37,275 nucleotides of DNA from CAYPEK01 sp964409645 (GTDB lineage Bacteria; UBP15; UBA6099). The notes under the pieces were generated by a model that saw only the letters and a program-made list of their open reading frames with translations, searched no databases and was not told the DNA's origin. The stretch lies in the NCBI GenBank assembly GCA_964409645.1, contig CAYPEK010000036.1:1-37275 (forward strand), in the 5' to 3' direction. This document shows positions 15,598 to 23,585 of this stretch, in pieces. Position 1 is the stretch's first letter. Every line of letters starts with the position of its first letter. The position numbers were made by a program, and so were the translations under genes.

Positions 15598-16664
15598 CGC
15601 GTTTGCCGGAAACTCCGAATCCGAATCATATTTCGGTTTCCCGGGCGCTCAGTCTGCTTTTTGATGCGCCTGTTGATATGCGCGCGCGCGACGACCTTGC
15701 GGCCGCGATCCGCGGGGGCTGTTTCCCGTGGGGCCGGTTTCTCGCCGACGGCGCTGCGCCTTATTTTTTCGACAGGATAAAGAAGTCGGGCCTTGAGGCC
15801 GAAACGCCGACCGAAATCCGCGCGCGGTTAGAGCAACTCCTTATCGAGCAGACCGGCAGAAACATCATCATGCTGCGCGAACTGGACGCGGCGACCGCGG
15901 CGCTTAATTCGCGCGGCGTGGAGCCGGTGCTGCTGAAAGGGGCCGCGCTTCTGAAAACGGTCTATCCTCATCCCGGCCACCGGCGTCTTGCCGACCTCGA
16001 CCTCTTGATTCGCAAAAACGAAATGCCCGCCGCCGCCGAGGCGCTTGCCGGGATCGGCTACAGCCCGGCGGGTGCACGCGGCCATCACCTCAATTTCGCC
16101 GCCCGCCGCGAATTCCCGGTTCTCATTGAGCTCCACACGCACCTTTTCAATCCGGACAATCCGATGTTCAGATATGCGTTTCCGATAGACGCCGAAAAGT
16201 TTGCCGATAATGCGGTCCCGTTTGAATGGGAGGGGATGCGTGCCCGGATGCCGCGCTCCGAGGACATGGCGCTGCATTTGATCTGTCACGCGGTGCGGGA
16301 GCGGTACGGAAGTCTCAAATATTTCGCTGATTTAAATGAATTATTCGAGGGCGGCCTTGTTGACAGGGAACTTTTATACAGAATGTGTGTTGATTATAAA
16401 ATACAGTGTATGTTTATAGATTTTTTGAATGAGTTTGAATATTTAAATAAATATGACATAATTGGAGGCTCCGGGCCGGGTGGCCGCAAAGCGGGACGCC
16501 GGAGGATTTGGGTTGACAAACCGCAACTCGGCGGCGGTTTGCGTGGGAGAATCGATGAAGCATTGTTTTACATTGGGAAAATCGAGGGCTGGAACCGTCG
16601 TGCAGCGGCGATATTGTCGCTTCCTTGTTATGTGTTCCGGCGCGGGATCGCAAAGCAAAACTGA
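15594..16664 (+). CDS. Nucleotidyltransferase-family protein (NTP_transf_5-like)
   Basis: 356 residues. The recognisable core is V-L-L-K-G-A-A-L-L followed by R-R-L-A-D-L-D-L-L-I, with Asp134 and Asp136. This is the nucleotidyltransferase-fold signature of the uncharacterised PF14907-type family. Members are frequent in exopolysaccharide and HprK/PqqD-containing loci, but their reaction is not established. The start ATG overlaps the stop of the giant protein gene (ATGA), so it is read in the same operon. An upstream in-frame start would add 19 residues inside the previous gene and is not favoured. The stretch 16370-16460 is noticeably AT-rich, and the C-terminal 70 residues are less typical. 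The last 35 nt overlap the SLBB exporter gene. Confidence 0.75.
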   Translation: MTRLPETPNPNHISVSRALSLLFDAPVDMRARDDLAAAIRGGCFPWGRFLADGAAPYFFDRIKKSGLEAETPTEIRARLEQLLIEQTGRNIIMLRELDAATAALNSRGVEPVLLKGAALLKTVYPHPGHRRLADLDLLIRKNEMPAAAEALAGIGYSPAGARGHHLNFAARREFPVLIELHTHLFNPDNPMFRYAFPIDAEKFADNAVPFEWEGMRARMPRSEDMALHLICHAVRERYGSLKYFADLNELFEGGLVDRELLYRMCVDYKIQCMFIDFLNEFEYLNKYDIIGGSGPGGRKAGRRRIWVDKPQLGGGLRGRIDEALFYIGKIEGWNRRAAAILSLPCYVFRRGIAKQN

Positions 16665-17934
16665 AAAGCAAATTTCATTTTTTGCTTTTCTGATATTGCT
16701 CGTTTTCGCGGCGATTTCACATGCCGCGTCTGCGGCGCCGTCCGTTCAAGCAACAGTGCTTCATTCGGGTTTCCGTCCGGACACGGGCGCTTTCGTGGTG
16801 CTTATAGATCAGGGTTCGGCTTCAGGAATAAAGGACGAAACGAATTATGTAGTGGTATATAACGGGAAACGGGTCGGAGCGTTGACTGTGATAAGTACGC
16901 TGCCGGACAGCGCGGTCGGCTCGTTGGAGCCTTTCACGGGCGCAAAGGTGCCGCCCGCGGGCGCGAGAGTAAGTATCACCGGCGCGGGCGGTGTTGCGGC
17001 CGCCGAGATTGAGCCGGAGGCGGAATATGAGCCGGATTACGGAGCGGGAATTTCTTCGAGTCCGCTGCTATCGACCGGGTATAAAGTCGGCCCGCAGGAT
17101 GTCTTGAATATAAAAGCGTATCCGCCGAATATTCTGCCGGAATCGACCACGGTGAGACCGGACGGCACGATTGTGCTTCCCGTGGTGGGTGTGATCGATG
17201 TAACGAACATGACGGTTTACCAGATCGCGGACCGGGTGCAGGCCCTGATGAAACGCGATTTCAAGCGCCCGTGGGTTGAGGTTTCGGTGGCCGAATACAA
17301 CAGCATCACGGTGCGGATTTACGGCCAGATGTCAACGACGCAGTGGCGGCAGAGCGGCACGGGCGAATACGGACTGAAGGAAAACACGAGGATACTCGAA
17401 TTTGTAACCAACATCGGCGGCTTCGACAAGACGGCCGATTTGAAGAACATTTCGGTGTTCCGGAAAGACGGAACCGAAAAAAAGATTGATTTTACGAAGA
17501 TAATGTCTGATCCGAAGGACCCGGACAACATACAGCTCGAAGGCGGCGACATCATCCGCGTGCCGGCGATCGAGGAAGCGAAGATCAAGGTGCGTGTGGT
17601 GGCGCTCGGCCAGATCAGCAAGCAGGGCGTGATCAACCTCGACACGGAGCATTCCGGGCTGGTGGAAGCGATATCGGCGGGCGGCGGATTTTCGGAGCTG
17701 GCCGCGTTGGACCGGGTGCAGGTTCTGCGGGATCAGAACGGAATGCAAAAGACCACGGTGGTGGACGCGAGCAGTATAATCGCGGGCAGCGCGCCGGACT
17801 ACCCACTCGAACCGGGCGACCTAGTTTACGTGCCCAAGAGGACCGAGAAAAAAAGTTCGATGGACCGTCTGAACGACTTCCTCAAGGAGATTCTTCCGAC
17901 GGCGAATTTCATGTACCTGATAGACCGCTTGTGA
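16630..17934 (+). CDS. Polysaccharide export protein (Wza-like, SLBB domain)
   Basis: About 434 residues in this start choice. A signal sequence (F-F-A-F-L-I-L-L-V-F-A-A) leads to the periplasm. A small beta domain (nt about 16740-16980) precedes the poly-export domain, recognised from Y-K-V-G-P-Q-D-V-L (nt about 17080) and V-R-P-D-G-T-I-V-L-P. SLBB-type domains follow, with V-V-A-L-G-Q-I-S-K-Q-G near nt 17595. Such proteins form the outer-membrane or periplasmic channel for exopolysaccharide. Longer in-frame starts exist (16462, 16555), but they put more than 50 polar residues before the signal sequence. There is no strong ribosome binding site at ATG 16630, so the start is uncertain. It precedes the co-polymerase gene by 13 nt. 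Confidence 0.88.
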   Translation: MCSGAGSQSKTEKQISFFAFLILLVFAAISHAASAAPSVQATVLHSGFRPDTGAFVVLIDQGSASGIKDETNYVVVYNGKRVGALTVISTLPDSAVGSLEPFTGAKVPPAGARVSITGAGGVAAAEIEPEAEYEPDYGAGISSSPLLSTGYKVGPQDVLNIKAYPPNILPESTTVRPDGTIVLPVVGVIDVTNMTVYQIADRVQALMKRDFKRPWVEVSVAEYNSITVRIYGQMSTTQWRQSGTGEYGLKENTRILEFVTNIGGFDKTADLKNISVFRKDGTEKKIDFTKIMSDPKDPDNIQLEGGDIIRVPAIEEAKIKVRVVALGQISKQGVINLDTEHSGLVEAISAGGGFSELAALDRVQVLRDQNGMQKTTVVDASSIIAGSAPDYPLEPGDLVYVPKRTEKKSSMDRLNDFLKEILPTANFMYLIDRL

Positions 17935-17947
17935 GCGGGGGCGGAGA

Positions 17948-20158
17948 ATGCAGAGAGACCTGAGTCTGAGCGAATACTGGCACATTCTGCGGAAGCGGAA
18001 ATGGGTGCTCATATTCACCGTGCTGTTTTTCGGGTGCGCTTCCGCCGTGCTGACGTTCATGCAGACGCCGGTGTACAAGACAACGGCGCTCGTGAGGATC
18101 GACCAGTACAAATCCGTGATGAACCTGATCTCCGATCTTCTGAGGTGGAGCCCCGGCGAGATCATGGCGACCGAGGTGGAGACGGCGCAGAGCCCGATAG
18201 TGCTTGAAGAGGTCGCGAAGAGGATCGGGATGCTGGAGCCGAACGCGCCGAAGGACAGCAAATACTCGGCGATAGGCAGTCTCAGAAACGCGGTCAAAGC
18301 GCGTCGCGTCGAGACCACGAACATGATTGAGATCGAGGTGACGCTCTCCGACCCGGATAAAGCGGCTCGAATCGCGAACACTGTAGCCGACGTTTACAAG
18401 GAAGTGAGCCAGAAGAACGACACGGAAGACGTACACGCGGCGAAAGTGTTTGTCGAGCAACAACTCAAACGGGCGAAGGACCGGCTGCGAAAGTCGGAGG
18501 ATGCACTGAGAATATACAAGCAGCAGACGGGCGTAATGTCGGTGGATTCGGAAACCAAAATCACGCTGGATCGTCTGACTTCGATGGAAACCGAGTTGCT
18601 TAAGACGCGGACGGACCGCGAAGCGCTCGCGTGGCAGATCAGCGACTACAAAAACAGAATAACCAATCTCGATGTGGAGAAAGAAGTCGGGATACTCAAT
18701 TCGAGCACTCTCAACAGCAGCTATCAGTCTCTCACGGATATGAAGCGGCGTATGAATGAGATGTCGAGTGAATACACATCGGCCAATCCGGAAATGAAGG
18801 ACCTGAAAGCGGAGACCGACAGGCTGAGCAAGGCGATAAAGAAGCAGGTTGTAGTTCTGCTGAGCGATGAGATGCGCGCGCTCGATCTGCAGGACGCCAA
18901 CTTCGCGAAAAGGGAAGCGGAGCTTTCGGAATTCGTGGGGCGCGAGCTGGCTCGGATTCCCGAAAAAGACATGGAGTTGAGCCGCCTCACGCGGGAAGTT
19001 ACTGTAAATGACGAAATCTATACGATGTTGAACAAGGAATTCAAACAGGCGCAGATCAAGGAAATGGGCATGGTGAGCGAGGTGACGCTTGTCAGCCCGG
19101 CGGTTGTGCCGAAAGTTCCGATCAAGCCGAATAAGAAGCTCAACATAATGATGGGGTTCGTGCTGGGGTTGATTCTCGGATTCGTTATGACGGCGCTTGT
19201 GGAGAGCTTCGACACGTCGATCGGCGCGGTGGAGGATATCGAGAGACTGCTCGAGACGCCCGTGCTGGCGGCGGTGCCGAGGTTCGAGCATACGCCGCGC
19301 CCGCCGCGGTTCCAGTTCCTCACGCCCAACAAGCCGCCCGCTTCGGTTACGCTCGACCACACGAAGGCGCTGCCGACGGTGTTCAATCCGAGCGCCGCCG
19401 CCGCCGAGGCGTACAGGCACCTGCGCACCAACCTCAGTTTCGCGCGCATTAAAGACAATAAGAAAGTCTATCTCGTTTCGAGTTCCGGCCCGCAGGAGGG
19501 CAAGTCGATAACGACATCGAACCTCGCCGTGGTCATGGCGCAGAGCGGCCAGCGGACGCTTCTGATGTGCTGCAACCTGCGCCGGCCGACGATCCACAAG
19601 GTATTCGGCATCAGCAGGCAGCCCGGCCTGACGGACGTTCTGATCGGCTCCTGCACGCCTGAGGAGGCAATCCACACGTTCGCCGACATAGTGCTAGGCG
19701 ACATGGACTGGGAGGCCGCGCTGCAACTGCCCGGTCTGGACAATCTGTCCATCCTGCCCGCGGGCACGCTGCCGCCCAACCCGACCGAGCTGCTCGAATC
19801 GCAGAAACTCGGAGACCTCATCAACTATTTCAGACGCGAATACGACATCATACTCGTGGACGCGCCGCCCATTCTTCCGGTGACGGACTCACTGCTCGTC
19901 GGCGCGAAGGTTGACGGCGCGGTGCTCGTCTATCAGCTCGGACGGCTCCCCCGGCGCGCTCTCCAGCGCACGAGGAACCTGCTTCGCAGCCTCAACATCA
20001 ACGTTGTCGGCCTCGTTCTCAACGACGTGCGGCCCGAATTCCACGGAGTCGCTCCGATCTACATTTCACAGGAATATATGAGCGCCACCCGGCGCGTGAT
20101 GCAGGACAGCATAAATCCGCAGCCGGGCGAAAACAACGGCGGCGCTCCCCGGAGCTAG
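17948..20158 (+). CDS. Wzc/GumC-like polysaccharide co-polymerase with BY-kinase-type domain
   Basis: 736 residues. An N-terminal Wzz domain has a first membrane segment near residues 18-40. It is followed by long coiled-coil regions (about 150-350) and a second membrane segment (about 398-418). The cytoplasmic ATPase domain has a Walker A motif S-S-G-P-Q-E-G-K-S (about residue 512) and a Walker B motif I-L-V-D-A-P-P (about 637). It would control chain length and export together with the SLBB protein. Odd point: the Walker A' motif, normally D-x-D-x-R, reads C-C-N-L-R here (about 541-545), so both usual aspartates are missing. The C-terminal tail holds only a few tyrosines. Tyrosine kinase activity is therefore doubtful. 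Confidence 0.9.
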   Translation: MQRDLSLSEYWHILRKRKWVLIFTVLFFGCASAVLTFMQTPVYKTTALVRIDQYKSVMNLISDLLRWSPGEIMATEVETAQSPIVLEEVAKRIGMLEPNAPKDSKYSAIGSLRNAVKARRVETTNMIEIEVTLSDPDKAARIANTVADVYKEVSQKNDTEDVHAAKVFVEQQLKRAKDRLRKSEDALRIYKQQTGVMSVDSETKITLDRLTSMETELLKTRTDREALAWQISDYKNRITNLDVEKEVGILNSSTLNSSYQSLTDMKRRMNEMSSEYTSANPEMKDLKAETDRLSKAIKKQVVVLLSDEMRALDLQDANFAKREAELSEFVGRELARIPEKDMELSRLTREVTVNDEIYTMLNKEFKQAQIKEMGMVSEVTLVSPAVVPKVPIKPNKKLNIMMGFVLGLILGFVMTALVESFDTSIGAVEDIERLLETPVLAAVPRFEHTPRPPRFQFLTPNKPPASVTLDHTKALPTVFNPSAAAAEAYRHLRTNLSFARIKDNKKVYLVSSSGPQEGKSITTSNLAVVMAQSGQRTLLMCCNLRRPTIHKVFGISRQPGLTDVLIGSCTPEEAIHTFADIVLGDMDWEAALQLPGLDNLSILPAGTLPPNPTELLESQKLGDLINYFRREYDIILVDAPPILPVTDSLLVGAKVDGAVLVYQLGRLPRRALQRTRNLLRSLNINVVGLVLNDVRPEFHGVAPIYISQEYMSATRRVMQDSINPQPGENNGGAPRS

Positions 20159-20162
20159 GATA

Positions 20163-20966
20163 ATGTATCTCGAATACTGGAAACTGCAACTTAAGCCGTT
20201 CGAAAACGTTCCGGACCCACGGTTTTTCTTTGCTTCTCCGCAACACGACGAGGGCCTCATGCGCCTCGTTTACAGCATAGAACAGAAAAAAGGCGCCTCG
20301 GTGCTGACAGGCGGCTTCGGCTGCGGGAAAACGCTTCTGGTTTATACCCTGATAAACAAGGTTCTTCAGGGGCTTTACCGGTTCGCGCTCGTCTCGAACC
20401 CGCTCCTCTCGCCGAAAGAGATGCTCGCGGAAATACTCCGCAAACTCGGCCACCCGATATCCGGCGAGTCCGACAAAGCATCCCTGCACGGCAAGCTCGA
20501 AGAGGTTCTTCTTAACAACCAGCGCGGCGGCCGAAACACCGTCGTCATAATCGACGAAGCCCATGTTATCGAAAACCAAAACGTGTTTGAAGAAATCAGA
20601 ATGCTGCTGAATTATCACGCATCGGGCCAGTTCCTAATCACGCTTCTGCTTGTGGGACAGCCCGAGCTGACGGATAAGATCAAGATGAATCCCGCGCTCT
20701 CGCAGCGGGTGGCGATGAGATATGTGCTCGGTCCGCTGTCGAAAGTGCAGGTGAACGAGTATCTGCTGCACCGGCTTGGAGTGGCGGGCGCCGCCGGCGA
20801 GATATTCGCTCCGGAGGCAGTGGAGATCGTGCACGAAATATCGGGCGGCATTCCGAGGAAGATAAATCACCTTTGCGACATGTCGCTGTTCATCGGATAC
20901 ACGAGAAATGAAAATCGAGTTACAGTGGATATTGTTAAAGAAGCCGCGGGAGAATTGAGCGATTGA
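20163..20966 (+). CDS. ExeA/GspA-like AAA ATPase of EPS locus
   Basis: 267 residues. It starts with M-Y-L-E-Y-W-K-L and K-P-F-E-N-V-P-D-P, the opening typical of ExeA-type and exosortase-associated secretion ATPases. Walker A is G-G-F-G-C-G-K-T (residues 50-57) and Walker B is V-V-I-I-D-E-A-H (about 125-132). Later comes G-G-I-P-R-K-I-N-H-L-C, the sensor-2-like end of this family. It lies 4 nt after the co-polymerase gene, which is the usual neighbour of this ATPase in exopolysaccharide clusters. Its exact role there is not known. No exosortase gene is seen in the window. Confidence 0.88.
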   Translation: MYLEYWKLQLKPFENVPDPRFFFASPQHDEGLMRLVYSIEQKKGASVLTGGFGCGKTLLVYTLINKVLQGLYRFALVSNPLLSPKEMLAEILRKLGHPISGESDKASLHGKLEEVLLNNQRGGRNTVVIIDEAHVIENQNVFEEIRMLLNYHASGQFLITLLLVGQPELTDKIKMNPALSQRVAMRYVLGPLSKVQVNEYLLHRLGVAGAAGEIFAPEAVEIVHEISGGIPRKINHLCDMSLFIGYTRNENRVTVDIVKEAAGELSD

Positions 20967-21020
20967 TATTTTGTTCTTAATATTAAATAAGCTATGTGAG
21001 AACTAAGGCGGGCGAACGGG

Positions 21021-22148
21021 ATGGTTGAGTTCAGGAAAGCGGTGAAGAAGGCAGTGCCGATAGAGCGGCTGCCCGGCGATGCGCCGGCGCCCCCGGCGCA
21101 GCAGAATGTCATGCCCGCGAGCGATTTCGTGTTTTCCTCCCGGCCTACAACGGGCCGGCAGTTTATCGCAGAGAGGACGGCACAGGAGATTTACCTCGAA
21201 GGGTTGGCGCTCTCGGCGGCGGTCTCCGAATGGGCCGCAACGGGCGCTCGCGTTGCGTTTCCGCTCGATGCCCCCCTGAGCGCGCTCATAAGCGACGTGG
21301 CGAACAGGCTCGCCACGGATCAGGCGTGGACTCTGCTCTCGCTCTCGCGCGCGGCGTCGAAACCTAAATTTCTCCCCGCGCACGCCATGAACACCTGCAT
21401 TCTTTCGACGTACATAGGAATGCACTCCGGCATGCGAGACGATCAGATCATCTCGCTCGCCAACATCTCTTTCCTGCACGACATCGGCGTTTCCGCCATT
21501 CCCCACAGTTCCGGTCTCTGCCTGCATCAGATTTTTCAGGAGTACGACCTCATTTCGGACGCTGTTGCCGGAATGGGTTGCTGCACAAAACCGGACTCGG
21601 ATTATTTCGAATATATCAAGAAGCATCCGCTTGATTCGCTCAAGCTGATCGATGCCGCCGGAAGGATAGACGACCCGACGATTGCGCTTGCCGCGGTGGA
21701 GCATCACGAGCGGGTGGACGGTTCCGGATATCCGAACCGCAAGACCGCAAAAGAGGTCTCTCTCGCGAGCAGCATTCTTGCAGTAGCGGACACCTATCTC
21801 GGCATAACTCATCGCACTTCGGAAGGACGCGGCATAAAGCCTTTCGACGCGATCCGGACGATCTCGCAGATGGCGGGCAGGAAGCTGAGCATGGATGCCA
21901 CGAGGAAGTTTCTGCAGGTGATGTCGATCTACCCGATCGGCAGCGGAGTGCGGCTCAACAACGGAGTCATAGCGCGAGTGACCGGAGTTAACGAAAAGCA
22001 GTTGACGAAACCGTTGGTAAGGGTCGTGTCGGCCGCCGGCGAATCGTTCGCGGTGGACCAGATAATCGACCTCGCGAGCGAGAAACTTCTTTTCATCCGC
22101 GAACCGGTTTGCATCGACCCCCTTGATCCTGTTTTCAACATCGGATAA
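21021..22148 (+). CDS. HD-GYP domain protein (probable cyclic-di-GMP phosphodiesterase)
   Basis: 375 residues. The N-terminal 115 residues have no domain I recognise. The HD-GYP domain follows: His121, the H-D-I-G motif (His153-Asp154), His202, and H-H-E-R-V-D-G-S-G-Y-P (residues 228-238). These are the metal ligands and the GYP signature of phosphodiesterases that linearise cyclic di-GMP. The usual H-D-I-G-K is H-D-I-G-V here, so the lysine after the motif is missing. There is no membrane segment, so it is probably cytosolic. Its place inside the exopolysaccharide genes suggests control of polymer synthesis through cyclic di-GMP, which is inference. The ATG follows a G-rich stretch. Confidence 0.87.
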   Translation: MVEFRKAVKKAVPIERLPGDAPAPPAQQNVMPASDFVFSSRPTTGRQFIAERTAQEIYLEGLALSAAVSEWAATGARVAFPLDAPLSALISDVANRLATDQAWTLLSLSRAASKPKFLPAHAMNTCILSTYIGMHSGMRDDQIISLANISFLHDIGVSAIPHSSGLCLHQIFQEYDLISDAVAGMGCCTKPDSDYFEYIKKHPLDSLKLIDAAGRIDDPTIALAAVEHHERVDGSGYPNRKTAKEVSLASSILAVADTYLGITHRTSEGRGIKPFDAIRTISQMAGRKLSMDATRKFLQVMSIYPIGSGVRLNNGVIARVTGVNEKQLTKPLVRVVSAAGESFAVDQIIDLASEKLLFIREPVCIDPLDPVFNIG

Positions 22149-22208
22149 AATAACCTTCGTATTTAAATAATGATTTAAAGGCCGGAAATTGCGGCGGGAA
22201 GAATCTGC

Positions 22209-23513
22209 TTGAGAACCGTTCGGCTGATTGTTTGGACAACTATCTGGATTGCGACGCTGGCTTGCGGCGTGATTTACTGCTTCCCGAGGTTCGAGCTGAT
22301 TTATCCGCCTTCCACGAATTTCGAATGCAACACCGAGACCATACCGGTGATGGGCCGGGTGAAATGCCCGGATTGCATTTTGCTGATCGGCAACCACACC
22401 GTGAAGACGGAAGAGGACGGGTACTTCAGAGAAGAGGTTCCGCTCCGGACCGGTGAGAATAAGATAGACATCTATCTGCGCGACGTGCCCGGAAACGAAA
22501 TCCTGAAAACTCTGATGGTGACGCGGAACGCGACGGTTCCCGGAGGGAACGCGCTCGGCGCGCCGCTGCCCTCGGGGTCCGTGGTGCCGGACGCGCCGCC
22601 GGAGGCGTTCGCGGTGAAGCAGCCGGTGACAGCGGTGAAAGTTACCCCGGCGCCGGTTTCGGCGAAGAAGCAGATGGAGCGGGCGAAGGTGATCTTGCCG
22701 GAAAAAAGCGTTTCGGAATCGGCTTCTCCCAACCCCGCGAATTTGGCGAAAGCGGGACGGAATAAATCCGAGGCTGGCTTGAAGGCTCAGGCAGTGGTTA
22801 CCCTTCGGCCGGTTGAATTTTATTTGAACGGCAAGCAGGCTAAAAAACCGGCGGCGGATTATTTATTTAAGGATAACAGAGTATATCTCAGAACCGACTC
22901 GGCGCTTTGGAAACAGGCGAGCGCCACACAAGTGACGTCGGAATCGGTTGTTTTTTATAATGTTGCGCCGCTCAAGCAGGTGGCGGTTTCGCTCGCGGCC
23001 GGCGGAGCGGTCGTCTCGGACGGAAGCGATTATGTTCCGGTGCGCGAGGTGTTCGAGAAGGCGGGCAGGGTAGTCAACTGGGTTCCCGGCAAAGTTTATA
23101 TTGACGCGGAATACAAACCGTGCCCGATCGAGGTCGGCGGGTCCGCGAAGGAAAGTATCGCGGGTGTCATTTACAAAGGCGCGATATTCGTGCAGGCCGG
23201 CAGCCTCTCGAAACTCGGAATTAAAGCCGAGCAGGGGAAAGGCGGCGTGAGCCTGTTGAGCCGCGGAACCGGCAAGCTGACAGTGACTCGCATAACGCAC
23301 GGCAGCCGAGGGCGTGAAACGATCATAGAAATCCGAAACAAGGGGGGCAAATCCCCTCCGAATCGCCTGCAAGGACCCGCAAGCGACATGGTTGACGAAA
23401 GTTATCAAATACCCTTAAGGAAGGTCGCCTCCGAATTGGGTGTTGAAGTTAAATGGGACGAATCCGAAGGCAGTGTTTCGGTTTTGCCAATTTCTGTCGC
23501 ACGCGGCAACTGA
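22209..23513 (+). CDS. Membrane-anchored stalk-like protein with copper amine oxidase N-terminal-type domains
   Basis: 434 residues, starting at TTG 22209 with GGGAAGA upstream. One membrane segment (about residues 7-25) is followed by an Ig-like beta domain (about 35-110; T-I-P-V-M-G-R-V). A Pro/Ala/Lys-rich linker follows (about 115-195), then two or more copies of the copper amine oxidase N-terminal fold (about 200-430). The latter are marked by V-Y-L-R-T-D, Y-V-P-V-R-E-V-F-E and I-P-L-R-K-V-A-S-E-L-G. Such domains are structural and do not imply oxidase activity. It may help anchor or organise the export apparatus or cell wall. No catalytic motif is seen. Confidence 0.72.
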   Translation: MRTVRLIVWTTIWIATLACGVIYCFPRFELIYPPSTNFECNTETIPVMGRVKCPDCILLIGNHTVKTEEDGYFREEVPLRTGENKIDIYLRDVPGNEILKTLMVTRNATVPGGNALGAPLPSGSVVPDAPPEAFAVKQPVTAVKVTPAPVSAKKQMERAKVILPEKSVSESASPNPANLAKAGRNKSEAGLKAQAVVTLRPVEFYLNGKQAKKPAADYLFKDNRVYLRTDSALWKQASATQVTSESVVFYNVAPLKQVAVSLAAGGAVVSDGSDYVPVREVFEKAGRVVNWVPGKVYIDAEYKPCPIEVGGSAKESIAGVIYKGAIFVQAGSLSKLGIKAEQGKGGVSLLSRGTGKLTVTRITHGSRGRETIIEIRNKGGKSPPNRLQGPASDMVDESYQIPLRKVASELGVEVKWDESEGSVSVLPISVARGN

Positions 23514-23526
23514 GCCGTAATTTAGT

Positions 23527-23554
23527 GAAAACACGCCCAATAAAAAGTGTTTTC
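23527..23554 (+). terminator. Hairpin between stalk-like protein and O-antigen ligase genes
   Basis: GAAAACAC (23527-23534) and GTGTTTTC (23547-23554) form a perfect 8-bp stem with a 12-nt loop, 14 nt after the stop at 23513. No clear T run follows, so termination is only possible. It may instead be an attenuating or mRNA-end structure. Confidence 0.4.
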
Positions 23555-23585
23555 CGCGCACACTTAAATACGAGACCCCTTTGAT

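Noticed and set aside
17909..19675. 588-codon open frame on the minus strand
   Set aside because: It is antisense to the well-supported Wzc-like gene, with Arg/His-rich composition and no recognisable motif.
21003..22397. 464-codon open frame on the minus strand
   Set aside because: It is antisense to the HD-GYP gene, which has clear catalytic motifs; composition is that of a shadow frame.
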